Notes: a model not told the origin generated them from the sequence alone. Positions 32,619-44,917 are shown, counted from the stretch's first letter. The stretch: DNA of 64,000 nt from Diaporthe sp. PMI_573 (GCA_021399435.1 JAJTUP010000005.1:1426001-1490000), one strand, 5' to 3'. Program-made: numbers and translations.

Positions 32619-33572
32619 GCTGTCGGCTGATCACAAAAGTGAGTCGATGGTGAGTATGGATAGAAAGTCAAAACAGCTCTTAAAATTGGACAGACTTGCT
32701 GCTTTTATAGACTTCAAACATCCAGTTTCCCTTACGGAGGCTTCACCCATGAAATCAAGTAAGACCGGAGTTAGGAATTCACTTGATCTGTCATCCAAGT
32801 AAGCTGAACTGCGCATAATCAGCAGTTACACAACGCCAGACAAGTTCCTCCGAAATACCCAGGAAGTATGACCAGCGCCCAGCTCGAGGTTTTGTGAGTG
32901 ACGGCAACGGATTTGCTTTCTTTCCCGATTCCCGTACCAAACTCTTTCAATGTAAGCACCGGAGCGACGGTCGCCCCTCTCCTTCGGCCCAGTCAGTCAG
33001 GGCTGAGATGATCGGTATCTGTGGTTGTACAAAGAAAACGTTGCTTGCCATTCCCGTGTGTCTTCCGGACTTATGATACTCTGCATTTGAACAGAAACCA
33101 GAAGGAGGTCATCACAAGCTTGTGCGCAGACCTGTGTACTTGCTCAATGCTTCTCTAAGGTCTTAATGATTTGTTGGCGACCAACTAAACACATAATGAA
33201 AGCTGTACAAAGCGCTCTAGACCTTGCCAGCTACCAGTCATGTTTTCCGTACACATTTATGATGACGAGAGAATGGAGAACTAACATAGCTTGTTGTCTT
33301 TTTAATCAAGCCGTGTGATACGCAACAGTTGTTTGTGGCTTTCAACCTTCGATGCCTTCAAATCCTTCTGGACACCTTTGCAGAAGTTTCCGCATCGTTT
33401 CCTTCGCTCTAGGACGTGCATTCATATCTCAGTATCTTGGTCCATGTGGGCCTGGACTCCAACACCTACGTGTGCAGGAGCTTGTAGGATTCCGGGCAGA
33501 TCGCAGCTACCAGAACATCGTTTCCACTTGTACAAGTGAGCATTTTCTTCCAGAATGCAACACGGGACCAAC
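32619..33572. other. Intergenic region between reductase and kinase remnant
   Basis: About 950 bp, no recognisable gene on either strand; small open frames lack family resemblance. Confidence 0.5.
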
Positions 33573-34482
33573 TTAAACCCCATATAAGAATTGTCGATCA
33601 TAGAAGTCCTTTTGTGGCTCTGATGCTCCAACCTCAGACTTGTAGAGGTCAACGACATCCATCTTAAGAGCATATCGAGACTCACCCATAGCTTGAAGGT
33701 CGACTACAGAGTTGCCGCATTATGAGTTGGTAGTAAGTTCTTTCGAAGCCAAGATGAACGTACCTTCCGCATGTCCATAAACGGCAGACGACTGAAATAA
33801 AATCGTTTGTTCAACATCAACCTGAATATTGCCACCCCATAAGTCGCCGTGGCAAAGCGAAGGCTTCATGTTGCGTCCACACGTTTAAAGAGGACGGAGC
33901 AGGCGAGCCAGCACATTTTGGATGAAGTCTTCGGTCAATGAGTCGAGCTCCTCGTCCTTACCATAGACTTGCTGGGCATAAGCGACGTCACTGCAGAACT
34001 GACGGCCCCAGAACTTCCCCCAATTATTCGTCCACTCTTTCCTCATCACAGGTGGGCCCCAATAAGCTCTGCAGTGGAAGCCAAATTTGCCCGTTGGCGA
34101 AACAGACGACTGATGGAGCTTCTTAACGACAGCCAAGAACCGCGGCAGCTGAGGCAGCCCAGACCGCAGATTGCGAAAACGGGTCGAATAGAAGGACTTG
34201 GTGCCATCGCCCTCGTAGTAACCCCAGGCACTTGGAACGATGATATTGTTTGGTATGATGGTCGAAAGGGCTTCCTGGGACTCGTATTCGGCTCCGGCCA
34301 TGTCGGCCCACTCAGCCCGATCAATGACCTGCGTATCGGCATATAAGTCTGAAACCATTGCAAGTGCTTGTGAAGCTCTACTGTAACTTTAGGAAGTACT
34401 CTTCCCCCTACCATCAACTTCTATGTCGATACGCAAGCCTGTTGACCAGTGTGGCCCGAAGTTCAGCGGCAAAACCTGTCCT
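33573..34482 (-). pseudogene. Fructosamine/ketosamine-3-kinase-like pseudogene
   Basis: The central frame (34358-33885) contains GAEYESQEAL, HQSSVSPTGKFGFH and EWTNNWGKFW, the pattern of the fructosamine kinase family (ATP-dependent repair of glycated proteins). An in-frame TAA at 33885-33887 cuts it between LLRPL and TCGRNMKPSLCHGDLWGGN, so the catalytic loop HGDLWGGN lies after the stop. Further down, an intron-like gap from GTACGT leads to GASEPQKDFYDRQFLYG, the usual C-terminal block, ending at TAA 33573. Upstream, WSTGLRIDIEVDG and EEYFLKL are in different frames near 34400. A nonsense codon plus frame changes make this a broken gene. The stop could have arisen by C-to-T change, as RIP does, but this is not proven. 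Confidence 0.75.
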
Positions 34483-36886
34483 AGGGAGATCAAATCACAC
34501 AAGTACTCTTGTTTTGCCATGCGGGACGACTGATAACTTTTGGTGCCCGGCAGGTAAAGGTATCAGAAAGAGTCAGATGGGATTCTGAAAGCGTACTGCC
34601 GTGCTCTTGGGACGTTGTGCCACTCACAGGGGAAAATGGCTCCATTGAGTGCCTCGTAAGTCATCGCAGCAACAATAGGATGTAGGAAAACTCGAGTTCC
34701 AAACGCAGATTCTAAGGGAAAACGATGGGTTGCCAGTGTAGTAAGAGAAATGGAAGACCTGGACTGGTTATTCAACACACAGATCGGGTTGTTTGAAGTA
34801 AAAACAAGAGAGACTGGCGAGTGTTGGACACTCCGTGGCCAATGAACGGCAACGAAACCACGTCCACGCCTGGGAGATGGCTCGAGTTCAGAATACTCTA
34901 TCCTCTCCCATATCTTCATTTCTTCATGGATCAACCACTTTTGACATGAGTGATCGCACTTGCTTCGAGTCAAGATGTGCGACAATCCCTCACCGGAGGT
35001 CGGCTCTCCAACCGCTGGCTCACTCTGTTCTTGAGACCTTACCCGATCACACCTATAGTGCGCGACGAGACAAGATGTTGTGGTGTCCAAGGAACTTTGA
35101 TAGGGATCATTAATAATTAAAAATCAGTCTGCATAGAAACTTCTTATGTGGGCTTCGTGTATTGGAAGTGATTCGGGATGCCCAGCTCATTGCTCTGAAC
35201 GGGTATCTACGTCCAGACGTGCATGAGTGACAGATAAAACACTTTTGTTCGTTCGCTGATCACGAAATTTGGGTGTTGCCGCATTCACGATCCCCTGGAC
35301 ATACCAGGGGTTCGAGTGCAGGTTATTGGATCGGACCCAAGCCGGAAGCCGTGGCTCGTCGACTAGATTTGGCTTGCAGTCATCGCAGACATGGGTCAGT
35401 GCTTGCCGGATTTGCTTGCCCGTCGCCAGGCTGCCAGGTTGGCGTCCGGCCGGCAGCGATGGGTTCATCTTCACTTGACGAAGTCGCGGCAGACCGAGTA
35501 TATCACGCAAAATAGCCGTGCTGATCGCCGGTACTAGCCTCAAACGTCAACCCCATGGATACCCGCCAAATCCAGCCCCATGAGGGGGCGCGGGCGATCG
35601 CCTGTGGGGATCCGCACATATAGGATCCGTGTGGCTTGCAACTATTGTTTTGATATCTCGGCCGGCGTCAAGCTGAGGTATACCGCATCGAAAGAGAGCT
35701 CGTGACTACGTCAAGTCTCGGGACAGCGATCATTGCACAGCACACACTATTCCACTCATCTTGGAACATGGAAAGGCTTCCCAGTCTACGAGACTCGCGT
35801 TCGTCAGACGTGTCGCAAGACTGTTGAGTTGCCCCTTACACAGGGATTAATCTTTACTATAGCCCCAATCCCACCGAAGTCCCCACCAGAACAGCTCTAG
35901 GATGGGTAATTACTCTTGAGGCCTGGCCATGCGTGATGGTACCTGCGATGTCGACCCGAGAACGACGAATTAGGTCGGCGGCCTGTATCCATTGAGGGAG
36001 AAGTTATTCAAACCAAGTCATGTAAAAGATGAGGGGCCCCGGCGACGGAATCCAGATCTGTCGTGCCTTGCGAGGTCATGGCTAATATGTCCACACCTTG
36101 AGGTACAGATCCCTGCTTGATCAGTCGATTGCCCGGGAAAAGGGTTTCCATCACTTCTGCACTTAATACCCACTTTTATAGCAGGTCCCCGCAGGAAAGG
36201 GCCAGAGCACAACTTGATTCTTGACTCAATACCGCAATCATTGGCCACAATATTTACCGGGACTCGTCACACATTTCGTTTTACAGGGTTAGGAACGTGG
36301 CCAAGCTTGGCGGCTTGATATGCATGCGAGCTTTGACCGCTCCGAGATACACACCTGCCATCCCATCACCGAAGGGTCAAGGTTTCGAGATGCCGTCTTG
36401 TGATCGCTCCTGAGCTCGCGTCTCTTCCGTTTCCCTTGGGTTTCCGTAAGAGGCAATTCAACTCCGTGGGCGCGTCTTTCGGGCAACGCCTCTCGTCTCG
36501 CCAAAACCCTGCGGCGAAACAATCCATTCCATCAATGTGTGCGGCGGAGCTGAGGGCAACCCAAGCCCAGTTTTTTCTTGTGATCATCAGGGGCCCGTGT
36601 GGAAATCTCCAGCGTGACCCACCGTCCCACAGCCCGACCCGGAAGCCTATGTATCATGCAGGATCACAAAAAGCCACGCTCCCCGGAGTCGACAACGGCA
36701 GTTTGGCCTTGGCATCTACACTAGAATGAACGCGAATCACTAACGATCACTACCGGCTCCAGTTTGACAGGTCACCACTTGCTGGCGATCCACGATCCAC
36801 GTCCAACGTCCAACGTCCAACGGTCAACTGCACGACGTTACCGAGAAAGAAGAAAGAAAGCGCGAACCTCGAGTAATGATACGACA
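34483..36886. other. Gene-poor stretch upstream of the PTH11-like gene
   Basis: About 2.4 kb. A 175-codon open frame at 34563-35090 (-) is the longest but shows no known family and poor codon bias. A short direct repeat of CAACGTC units is seen near 36795-36820. Otherwise nothing supported. Confidence 0.5.
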
Positions 36887-36899
36887 ATGGCCCTCATGA
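36876..36899 (+). promoter_or_regulatory. Short upstream ORF overlapping the PTH11-like start
   Basis: ATG 36876 begins a 7-codon ORF ending TGA at 36899, out of frame with and overlapping the main ATG at 36887. Such an overlap usually lowers translation of the main ORF; effect inferred. Confidence 0.4.
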
Positions 36900-38568
36900 C
36901 CGATTTGATCGGTTCCAAAGACAATCTCGATGAGGAACCGGAATTTCTCAATCACACTCAGAATATCCTCGGGGTCGTTATAAGCTTCATGGTATGCATG
37001 TGCGCAATCGGATGATGGATCGATCGCCTTGTACCGGTACTCGCTCGGAACGCCATCCCTTCGGAAGATCCATCTAATAGATTGTCGTTGCCACGAGCAG
37101 ATTTTGAATTGGCTATCCGCCCTACTGAGACTCTACACACGGTTCTTCATTATCAAGTCGCCCTGGTGGGATGACCTCTTTGTCGTCTTAGCACTTGTGA
37201 GTGATATGCCATGCCATGCGGTCTGAACGTCTGGGAAAGAAGGGACATGAACCAACGCTGTGCGACAGATCACGACAAGTGCCGGCTCGATATCAATATG
37301 CCTTTCGACTACTGCCGGCTTCGGGCAGCATTTCATTCTCCTTGGAGAACAAAAGATGTCGCGATATCTGAAAGTAAGCCTGCGTTTCTCTTCCATCTAC
37401 ACTTGGATTCCAAGCTGACCGAGGCTGCGGTCAGATCTTTTACGTCGCCAATGCCACATACCCAACCTCTGCGGGCTGTATCAAGTTGGCATTGCTATTT
37501 CAGTACCTTCGAATTTATGAGAGAGGATCACGCTTGTGGTACACCACTGTTGGGACTATCATTGTCGTCTTTGCGGTAGGTGCAGTCTGCGCATTCCTCA
37601 TCTAATCCCCCCCCCCCCCAAAGAAAAAAGAAGAAGAAAACACTCAAGTGACCTCCCAGGACGGCACTTGTACATTCAAAGCCCATTACTTTCTGGTCGG
37701 GTTGTTGAAAGTTGAAAGTTATCTGTAAAGTCAATTCTAATCGCAACCTTGTGGCAGTGGTCTCTAGCATATGGAATCATGGGCTGGGTGCCGACTATAC
37801 CAGTCCAGGCGTACTGGAATCTAACAATTCCAGCAACACGATATGCGTTCGGATCTCTCGAGGTGGATGAATTCGTCGCAACTTACACGAGTCTGACTGC
37901 AACAAACATGATCCTCGACATGATCATCCTTGCTATTCCTGCACCATTGCTGCTCTACAACAAGACTCAAAATATGAAATCACGATGGGCACTGATCTGC
38001 CTCTTCAGCATCGGCAGCTTGTAAGTTTGCTCGCATCCGGTATTTTTCGGCAGAGCTGACCTTCTACAGGGCCAGTATTTTCTCAATATGGCGGCTGGCG
38101 GCTATCGTCGAAACACGAGCAGCCACCACTCCAACGTTCGATCCGACATGGTATGGCCCAACACCAATCATCCTCGCTGCTCTCGAAGTGGACGTAGCTA
38201 CGATTTGCGCTTCACTGCCGGTGTTTTGGCCAGTTCTCCAAAATATAGACATGTCCCAGATCCTAGTGACGCACGAAGTCAAAGTGACGCTTGAGCACCG
38301 CCGTCTCAGCACGGGAGGCACGGACAATGACCCCGACGACGACGGGATCGAGCTCCAGAGGAGCAAGAGTGGGTTGCAAACCCAGAGTAGCAAGGGATAC
38401 TACGAGGATCCCTATGTTGCGCAGCAGGTGAATCCCTTCAAGGAGCCGGAGGAGTTTGGTTCCAGAGCCGAGATCAACAACAACAACACATCTCACGGTG
38501 TCAGGCACATGCGGAAGGAGAGTGTGAAGAGTGTCTCAAGAATAAAAGCTTCTAGCAGTTTCGCTTGA
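36887..38568 (+). CDS. PTH11-like seven-helix integral membrane protein (fungal rhodopsin-type domain, no CFEM)
   Basis: Six exons joined by frame continuity: 36887-36991, 37101-37196, 37269-37373, 37435-37575, 37758-38020 and 38070-38568 (introns 109, 72, 61, 182 and 49 bp), 402 residues. Membrane segments include ILNWLSALLRLYTRFFIIK with the family mark SPWWDDLFVVLAL, TTAGFGQHFILLGEQ, SAGCIKLALLFQYLRIYERG, QWSLAYGIMGWVPTIPVQAYW, NMILDMIILAIPAPLL and VATICASLPVFWPVL. The cytosolic tail (about 300-402) is polar and Ser/Asn-rich. The family includes Pth11, a surface-sensing receptor of pathogenic fungi, but most members are uncharacterised. There is no cysteine-rich CFEM domain at the N-terminus. 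The fourth intron is unusually long and holds poly-C and poly-A/G runs. Confidence 0.85.
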
Positions 38569-41355
38569 TTTCAAAATGATAATGAAATCATAATCAGAAC
38601 AACACTCTGCTTGACCCATTGACACTTGCCGCGTAAATTGGAGGCCTCGGCCCTCAGTGAATGGGCAATTTGTCCACGAATTTTGCGGTGAGCGGATTGA
38701 ATCTCTGACTCGGACTGTGCCTGTCGTTGATATAGCAGTGCTGCAAATTACACAACTCTGCATTGGCTTTTCTTCATTGTGGCAGGGCTATCCTGTTTGA
38801 AGCTAATTCGAGCATTTACCGACATTGCTTGTGGGACTGTCTCCGCTGATTCTCTCATCGTACGCCACAGCCACAGCCCGGCACTGCCCGCTTCGGACCA
38901 GTTGAACTGCGAGTATGCGGCTCTACCTAGATCCATGCTCTTCCTCTGTCACCGAAATCGCTCTCTCCGCAACGCTCCAAGCGATTGCACGGCGCTCCTG
39001 GATTGAGAGGTCTGATTGACTGGAAGCAAATAACTGGTAGGATAATCCCGGCCGCACGAGCCGCAGCACGAAGACGGCCATGTCTGTACGGCTAGACTTT
39101 ACTAGCACTTAATTGAACACATGATTCTGATATGCTGAGTTCCCCTCGCAACCTGGCTGTCTTCTGCATGTGGTTCCGGCTTCAATGGAGCCATCCTGGA
39201 CTTGATGTCTTTGCATTACTTCGTTGCTCCGAAAATGACGTTGCCCTGGCTTAGACAGCCACATGATCGTGGACAGGTGGGAAATCATCACGTAGAGTCT
39301 GCAAACAGTGGGAACGATAAGAAAACTAGTTCAATTGGTCTGTTGTCACCAATTAAGTGGTTTCGTTTTGAATCTGTATACATACTCTTATAATGGTGCT
39401 TGATGGCGTCAGACTAGGTTGAGCTCGTGTCTCGCAATAGCTTCGACCTTAACGGGTTGACAGCACCGGCGCGAACAGACTAGGCACGGCTCATGACTAA
39501 GACTTGTGCGAAATAGTGACTTCTGAGGAAATACTGGTTTGCAAAAGATTGGAAAGTCGCTGTCTAAAGCCTTACATAGCGAATCTCACTGTAATTTATC
39601 TATTAAGATACATTGTCTCTTGTCCTCATAGGATACTCATTGTCGTTCCGGCTTAGTACAGGAACTTGAAAAATACAAATTGTCCATACATACTCTTATT
39701 ATCGAGCAATCGGTGGTCCCTTCACACAGTGGTAAACGCTCAGAGACCCAGCGTTAGATAGCATGTAATGTCGATAACAGTAAGTTTGAAAAATGATTGT
39801 GGCACTTGGCCCTGTCACCTATTAAGGGTTCAGTCCTGGAGGTTTCTCCGAGGCTACAGAGCCCATTAAGCCACACTATTGTACACACGTAGTAGAACAA
39901 TTACATACTTGAGCAGAACTCCTGCAATATGTTCATTGGCAATGGATCTTGCGAGTTTCACGGCCTGGTTGCCTACTCGTATGCCGACTTAGCCAATTGC
40001 TTTTCGGTTCGCCCAAGAATATCGTCCAAATGCATCCATCCACAAAAGACGGTGGGTTTCCCTCGATGAAGTGAGTGACTGAGACTACTCCGTTGCTAAT
40101 ATGGTAAGAATGACAGTTTCACCGGGTGTGCACCAGATATACTACTCGAGAATACAAACTCAGATGCTATAATCGTTGGATGAGCTCAATGATGGACCTT
40201 TAGCTCAGAGATTCAATTCGATAACCCAAAGAAAATTAATATTAGGTGTTGAGACATTGGAATACCAGAGCGTTTTAAAGCTGAGACATGCGGATGATAG
40301 GCGGTTCGTGCTGCAAATCTCCGGAACGCAGCATGACCCCAATAAGGTAAGGACCAACACCATAATCACTCTAAGCAAGGCCACTTGCAACTCAGAATCG
40401 TCAGTCTATTTCAACGGCTGAAGGGTGTTTCCCCATAAAAGTTGCATAAGCGAGTCCACAAATATGTTTTGATGTTCGAACTCAAAGTCGGGATCGTGGG
40501 ATGCCCCGGATCTTGGCCTCGGGGCAAAATTCTCGGTGTCTGTGTGGCAACATCTTCAGTCCGTTGGTGTCAGAGTTTCCGGTTTGTTGGGTCCCCAAAT
40601 CTAGCCATTCCATGGATATGCGAAACCTTATTGATGTCATCAAGTTAGAAAGCGGGGTGCTCGATTGTTTCCTGACTGCAATCAAAGATCACCGCCAGGT
40701 TTCTTCAACTTTGAGCCTCGAACCTACATATCCGTACCACGCTCTAGATTGCATCATGATGCCGGCTGATTCTTTGAACGAGAGTACCTCCATATGAAAC
40801 AAGTGACTACGTAGTTAAGAGCGCCTCGTTGATTTGAATCGCAGCCCTCTCGGTGTCGTACTGGTGCTCGGTCCGTTTGATCAAGACCCTGAAATCAAGA
40901 ATTTTCCAATCTGTTGGCTGCTAGTTTCACGCAGTGCCGGAGAATCCCCGGCCTGTATAACTGCCACCGCATATAGACTTTACGGTCCCGTCAATAGTTC
41001 TGTAATAATTTGGGGTCTCGTAATGCTGACCTGCCGACGGAAGCGGCCAATTTACCTAGGTAATGCCTGTTACTGTGGAGTCCCGGGGCCATGCAATGCT
41101 TGGCCGCGGTTGCATTGCCCAGGGTTGTAAGGCAATAACCTGATTTACAGCCTATGACTTTCAGGTACGATGCCGCGTAGGATCGGACCCTGATCAGGAT
41201 CTCGTCAGATTCGGCCTTGTTTTCACGATGGGCTTACCCCTATCCGAGCAGCTTGGCCGAGCTCTCGTTGGCCACAAGAAGCGGCGGTTCTGTGCAAACA
41301 CCGCACTTTGCCTCGATGCCAGCAAACTCTAACTCAAACATCTTATGCAGTAACT
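38569..41355. other. Gene-poor stretch between PTH11-like and HET genes
   Basis: About 2.8 kb, fairly AT-rich in 39.3-40.5 kb, no ORF with family resemblance on either strand. It may include decayed sequence, but no element ends were found. Confidence 0.5.
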
Positions 41356-43236
41356 ATGTCGGCCACGGTGGTGATCCGCAGCGACGAGAAGGAAGCCGGG
41401 AGTGAGATCATCACAGTCTATCACCGACCACCAAAGTGCAGTATCACAGCGACCACGGAAATCAGCCTTGCTGAAGATGAGCAACGAGCCCTGGCGTTTG
41501 CAGCTCATCCCCTGCGGAAGGCGGAGCGAGAGGTTCGCCTCTTTGTGCTCCTGCCAGCGTCTAATTTGGACGATGAGGTGCGCTGCGAATTTCGCGTTGT
41601 GTCTTTAAGACCGTCTAGCCGAAAAGGTCCGAAGCCACACGCTTTACAGTACGAAGCATTATCCTATACCCGGGGAGAGTCAACAAGCAACCGATCAATA
41701 ACGCTCTGTGGCCGAGCGAACTTCAAAGTTACCGACAGCCTATACGCCGCTCTGGTTCGCCTACGACGTACGGACACGAACAGGATCCTCTGGGTAGACG
41801 ATCTTTGCATTTATCATGAGAACAATGCCGAACGGAACTGGCAGGTAGCTCTGATTCCCCAAATCTTGAAGGCTGCCGACACAGTCCTAGTCTGGCTCGG
41901 AGACTACGAGGCACAGTATGAGCCCACTGCAAGTCAAGAGAGGGAACGGGAGCAATGGCTCAGGCAAAGTGGCAGAGCTTTGGGGCGTGCTGTACACGAA
42001 CCTCTCTGGACAGAAAGCGCTTGGTCTATCCAGGCAGCTGTGCTCGCCACTGTTCCGCCCGTCTTTCAATTCGGCTCCAGCACTTGGAGTTGGGAACTTC
42101 TCAGCTACGGGCTCAGCCAGTGGCCACGGTCAGAATTACCGCGCGACGCTCTTGAGAGGTTGCGAAGACTTCGAGAACAAGTATCTGAACTGGAAAAGCT
42201 ACGCCGTCAATTTGCGCACGGAACAGCCGAGCAACAAACAAACACAGCCGGCATGATACAGTTTCTCCCAAACCTAGCACGCCGTGAAGCAATGGATCCC
42301 CGCGACATGGTGTACTGCCTCCTCGGACTGACCAAGGAAGAAGAGAGCGGCCTCATCACCCCGAGCTACGACCAGCCACCCGCTCAGTGTTATAGCAGAG
42401 CAACTTTCGCGCTTGTTTCATCCGAGAAGCACCTGGCCTGCATCGGCTTGGCACAACACGGAGACATACCATCGTGGGCTATTGACTTTACCCTCTCGGG
42501 CTGCGAGGTTGACAATGCTCAGCTGGAGTTGGCAAGGAGTACATTGTCCAGGATGAGACGTCGAGATATATGGGATGATTACCTGTTCGAGATGCCACCA
42601 CCACCATCACTCAGCGAGGACGGCTCCAGACTTCGACTCTCGGGCTTTATACTGGACCGAGTAACCAGCATGACCCGCGCGTCTTCTTTTGCATATCAGC
42701 ACTGCGCAACATGTCTTGAACTCGAGCAATATCGCTCGTCTCTTCGAGACCTCTTCTCGTCGATGCCAAGAATGCACCCACGTCAAGCCCTGATGCAAGG
42801 CGACCGCCCCGTTGCCATTGAGCCAGGCCTTGCAAGCCCTGACTGGACAAATCTCCAGTCTGTTTTTGAATACCAGCTACTCGATACCGAGCGACTGGGT
42901 CTTCACCTCGCCGGCGCCTGGTACTCAGCCACGGGGCTCGAGAGCCCGCTCCTGTCCAGCCTGTGGTGGAAGACCATCCTTGACTACAGCAAGATCGTAT
43001 CGGACCCTGAGCCGGTGTGGTTTAAGTCATCGTACGGCTTCATCGGCTGGAGTCCCAGGCTTCTCGAGCCCGGCGACATGTTATGCCTAGTGACTTCTGA
43101 CACACACCCGATGGTTCTCAGAAAGGCTGGGAGCGGGTACACCTTTGTCTGCTTTGCTTGGGTCCCAGGCCTCTTGAACCACGAAATAGACGGAATACTT
43201 CACGAAGTAGGGGCGACAGATATTGAATTGGTCTGA
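41356..43236 (+). CDS. HET-domain (heterokaryon incompatibility-like) protein with divergent motifs
   Basis: Single exon; 626 residues from ATG 41356 (an in-frame ATG at 41308 would add 16). The HET domain spans about residues 98-200: YEALSYTRGE, then VTDSLYAALVRLR, RILWVDDLCIYHENNAERNWQV and AADTVLVWLGDY. In the family the first motif is normally LSYTWG and the second DALCINQ; here Trp is Arg, Asn is Tyr and Gln is His, so the core is altered. The remainder has no known domain apart from MDPRDMVYCLLGLT, commonly found after HET domains. HET proteins trigger self/non-self cell death on fusion or act in stress responses. Whether this variant still does so is open. Confidence 0.85.
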   Translation: MSATVVIRSDEKEAGSEIITVYHRPPKCSITATTEISLAEDEQRALAFAAHPLRKAEREVRLFVLLPASNLDDEVRCEFRVVSLRPSSRKGPKPHALQYEALSYTRGESTSNRSITLCGRANFKVTDSLYAALVRLRRTDTNRILWVDDLCIYHENNAERNWQVALIPQILKAADTVLVWLGDYEAQYEPTASQEREREQWLRQSGRALGRAVHEPLWTESAWSIQAAVLATVPPVFQFGSSTWSWELLSYGLSQWPRSELPRDALERLRRLREQVSELEKLRRQFAHGTAEQQTNTAGMIQFLPNLARREAMDPRDMVYCLLGLTKEEESGLITPSYDQPPAQCYSRATFALVSSEKHLACIGLAQHGDIPSWAIDFTLSGCEVDNAQLELARSTLSRMRRRDIWDDYLFEMPPPPSLSEDGSRLRLSGFILDRVTSMTRASSFAYQHCATCLELEQYRSSLRDLFSSMPRMHPRQALMQGDRPVAIEPGLASPDWTNLQSVFEYQLLDTERLGLHLAGAWYSATGLESPLLSSLWWKTILDYSKIVSDPEPVWFKSSYGFIGWSPRLLEPGDMLCLVTSDTHPMVLRKAGSGYTFVCFAWVPGLLNHEIDGILHEVGATDIELV

Positions 43237-43549
43237 GAGCACTCCCCTGGATAGTTTCCGGAAACGCTATGGCATATGGCCTGACGTCACCACTGCGGCG
43301 GGAGCCAAGACAATCTGTTCGACCCTTTTGAGCCTGCGACTTGGAGAGACTATCCAATTGTGGCAGGCGACGCTGTACTACCACCACATCTTCAGATGCT
43401 CATGCGGTATTCGAATGCTTCTCAAACTGTCATTCGGCCAATGTAAATTGTTCTCAGGATTTGCACTTCAACCTGTCCAAACGAATCGATTACTGGCGTG
43501 GAGGCTGTCGCGCATCACTAGAGCCAGGAGTGGAAAGCCGCTATCCAGC
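43237..43549. other. Short intergenic region before the DHH gene
   Basis: 313 bp between the HET stop and the DHH ATG, same strand; no element recognised. Confidence 0.5.
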
Positions 43550-44917
43550 ATGAAGAGAAGCGCTGCATTAGGCTCGAGCTCATCGAAGACGAAAAAGCGA
43601 CGTGTCGAGTTGCCAGACTATCACGCAGCCCCTTCTGTGAGGACGGAGTCTGGAGAAATCATCTGGCCAGCGCCTGAAGAGCAGATCGAGTCAGCCAGAG
43701 AATTTATACGTGAATGGTAAGTGAGCCAGACCAGAATATGCTTTCTTGCATGATACTGACAGGTCAAAAGCGCCGCGTCTGGGAAGAAGACCTTGGTTGT
43801 GCCGGATAAGGACGCTGATGGGCTCAGCTCGGGAGCAATAATACAAAAGACGCTGGTTCTCCTTGGACTAAGTCCGGACAAAATATCAGCCCACTTGCTT
43901 CAGAAAGGGCACAGTGTTCATGATGACGACGAAAGAGCTGCGATGACAGCTCATGACCCAGAATACATTTTCGTACTCGATCAAGGATCAAGGAAGTCAC
44001 CTCCGGTAATAGAGGAGCCGCACAAAGCCTTGATCATCGATCACCATCACGCTCTTGAGGACGACTTCCCACAGGGCTCTCAGCATGTTACGGCTTGTAA
44101 CAGTCCACCAGTGGCGACCAGCTCGTTGCTGACGTATCTCATCTGCCGAGACCTGCACGAGAACGTCCAGAACGAGTGTGACTGGCTATGCATCATGGGA
44201 ACGCACGGCGACCTCGGAAACACCCTGAAGTGGGAGCCGCCATTCCCGGACATGAAGGGCGCTTTCAAGCAGTATACCAAAAAAGCCATCAACGAAGCCG
44301 TGTCGCTCGTCAACGCCCCTCGGCGCACAGCAGCGTTCGGCGTCCCCGTGGCGTGGGCTGCCCTGACCACCGCGAAGTCACCATCGGACCTGCTCAAGAA
44401 CAGGGAACTGCTCGCGGCTCGCGCCGAGGTCAACGCCGAGGTTGAGCGGTGCACACACACGGCGCCCAAGTTCAGCTCGGACGCCAAGATCGCAGTGTTC
44501 AGGATCAGCTCCAAGGCACAGATCCATCCGGTGATCGCTACGAGATGGGCCGGCCACCTGCAGTCAAACAAGCTTGAAGTCGTCATGTGTGCGAACGAAG
44601 GGTACCTGCCAGGCATGGTCAATTTCTCGTGTCGTATTCCACGCACGGCCAGGGCGAGGGATCCGCCTGTGAATATCATCGAGGTGCTGAAGGGGATCGC
44701 GGACAAGGCGACGGATGAGACGCTGCGGGCGAGGATGGGTGAGTCTTTTGCACGAGGGCATAAAGAGGCCAGCGGGGGCATAGTGCCAGTGAAGGAGTTT
44801 GAGGAGTTGATGGAGATTATGGAAGTTGGGAAAAAGCCTGAAGGAGGCACGCCCAAGAAAGGGGCAGAAGCGAAGCCGGCGAACACTATTACAAACTACT
44901 TTGGGAAGCGGTCATGA
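43550..44917 (+). CDS. DHH-superfamily phosphoesterase with nuclear-type signal and PIP-like tail
   Basis: Exons 43550-43716 and 43771-44917 (54-bp intron) give 437 residues. The N-terminus carries a basic patch KTKKRR at 13-18, a likely nuclear localisation signal. DHH motifs follow in order: VVPDKDADGLSSG (motif I), FVLDQGSR (motif II), IIDHHH (motif III, metal-binding) and GTHGDLGN (motif IV). The C-terminal DHHA1 half ends with RGHKEASGG, the counterpart of the GGHxxAAG substrate-binding loop. The last residues, NTITNYFGKRS, resemble a PCNA-interacting (PIP) box lacking the first Gln. The superfamily includes RecJ exonuclease, Cdc45 and nanoRNases. A nuclear DNA or nucleotide phosphodiesterase role is inferred; the exact family member is not recognised. 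Confidence 0.85.

Noticed and set aside
34563..35090. 175-codon minus-strand frame upstream of the kinase remnant, considered as its N-terminal part
   Set aside because: No kinase motif and composition unlike the family; the kinase N-lobe remnant starts at about 34482.
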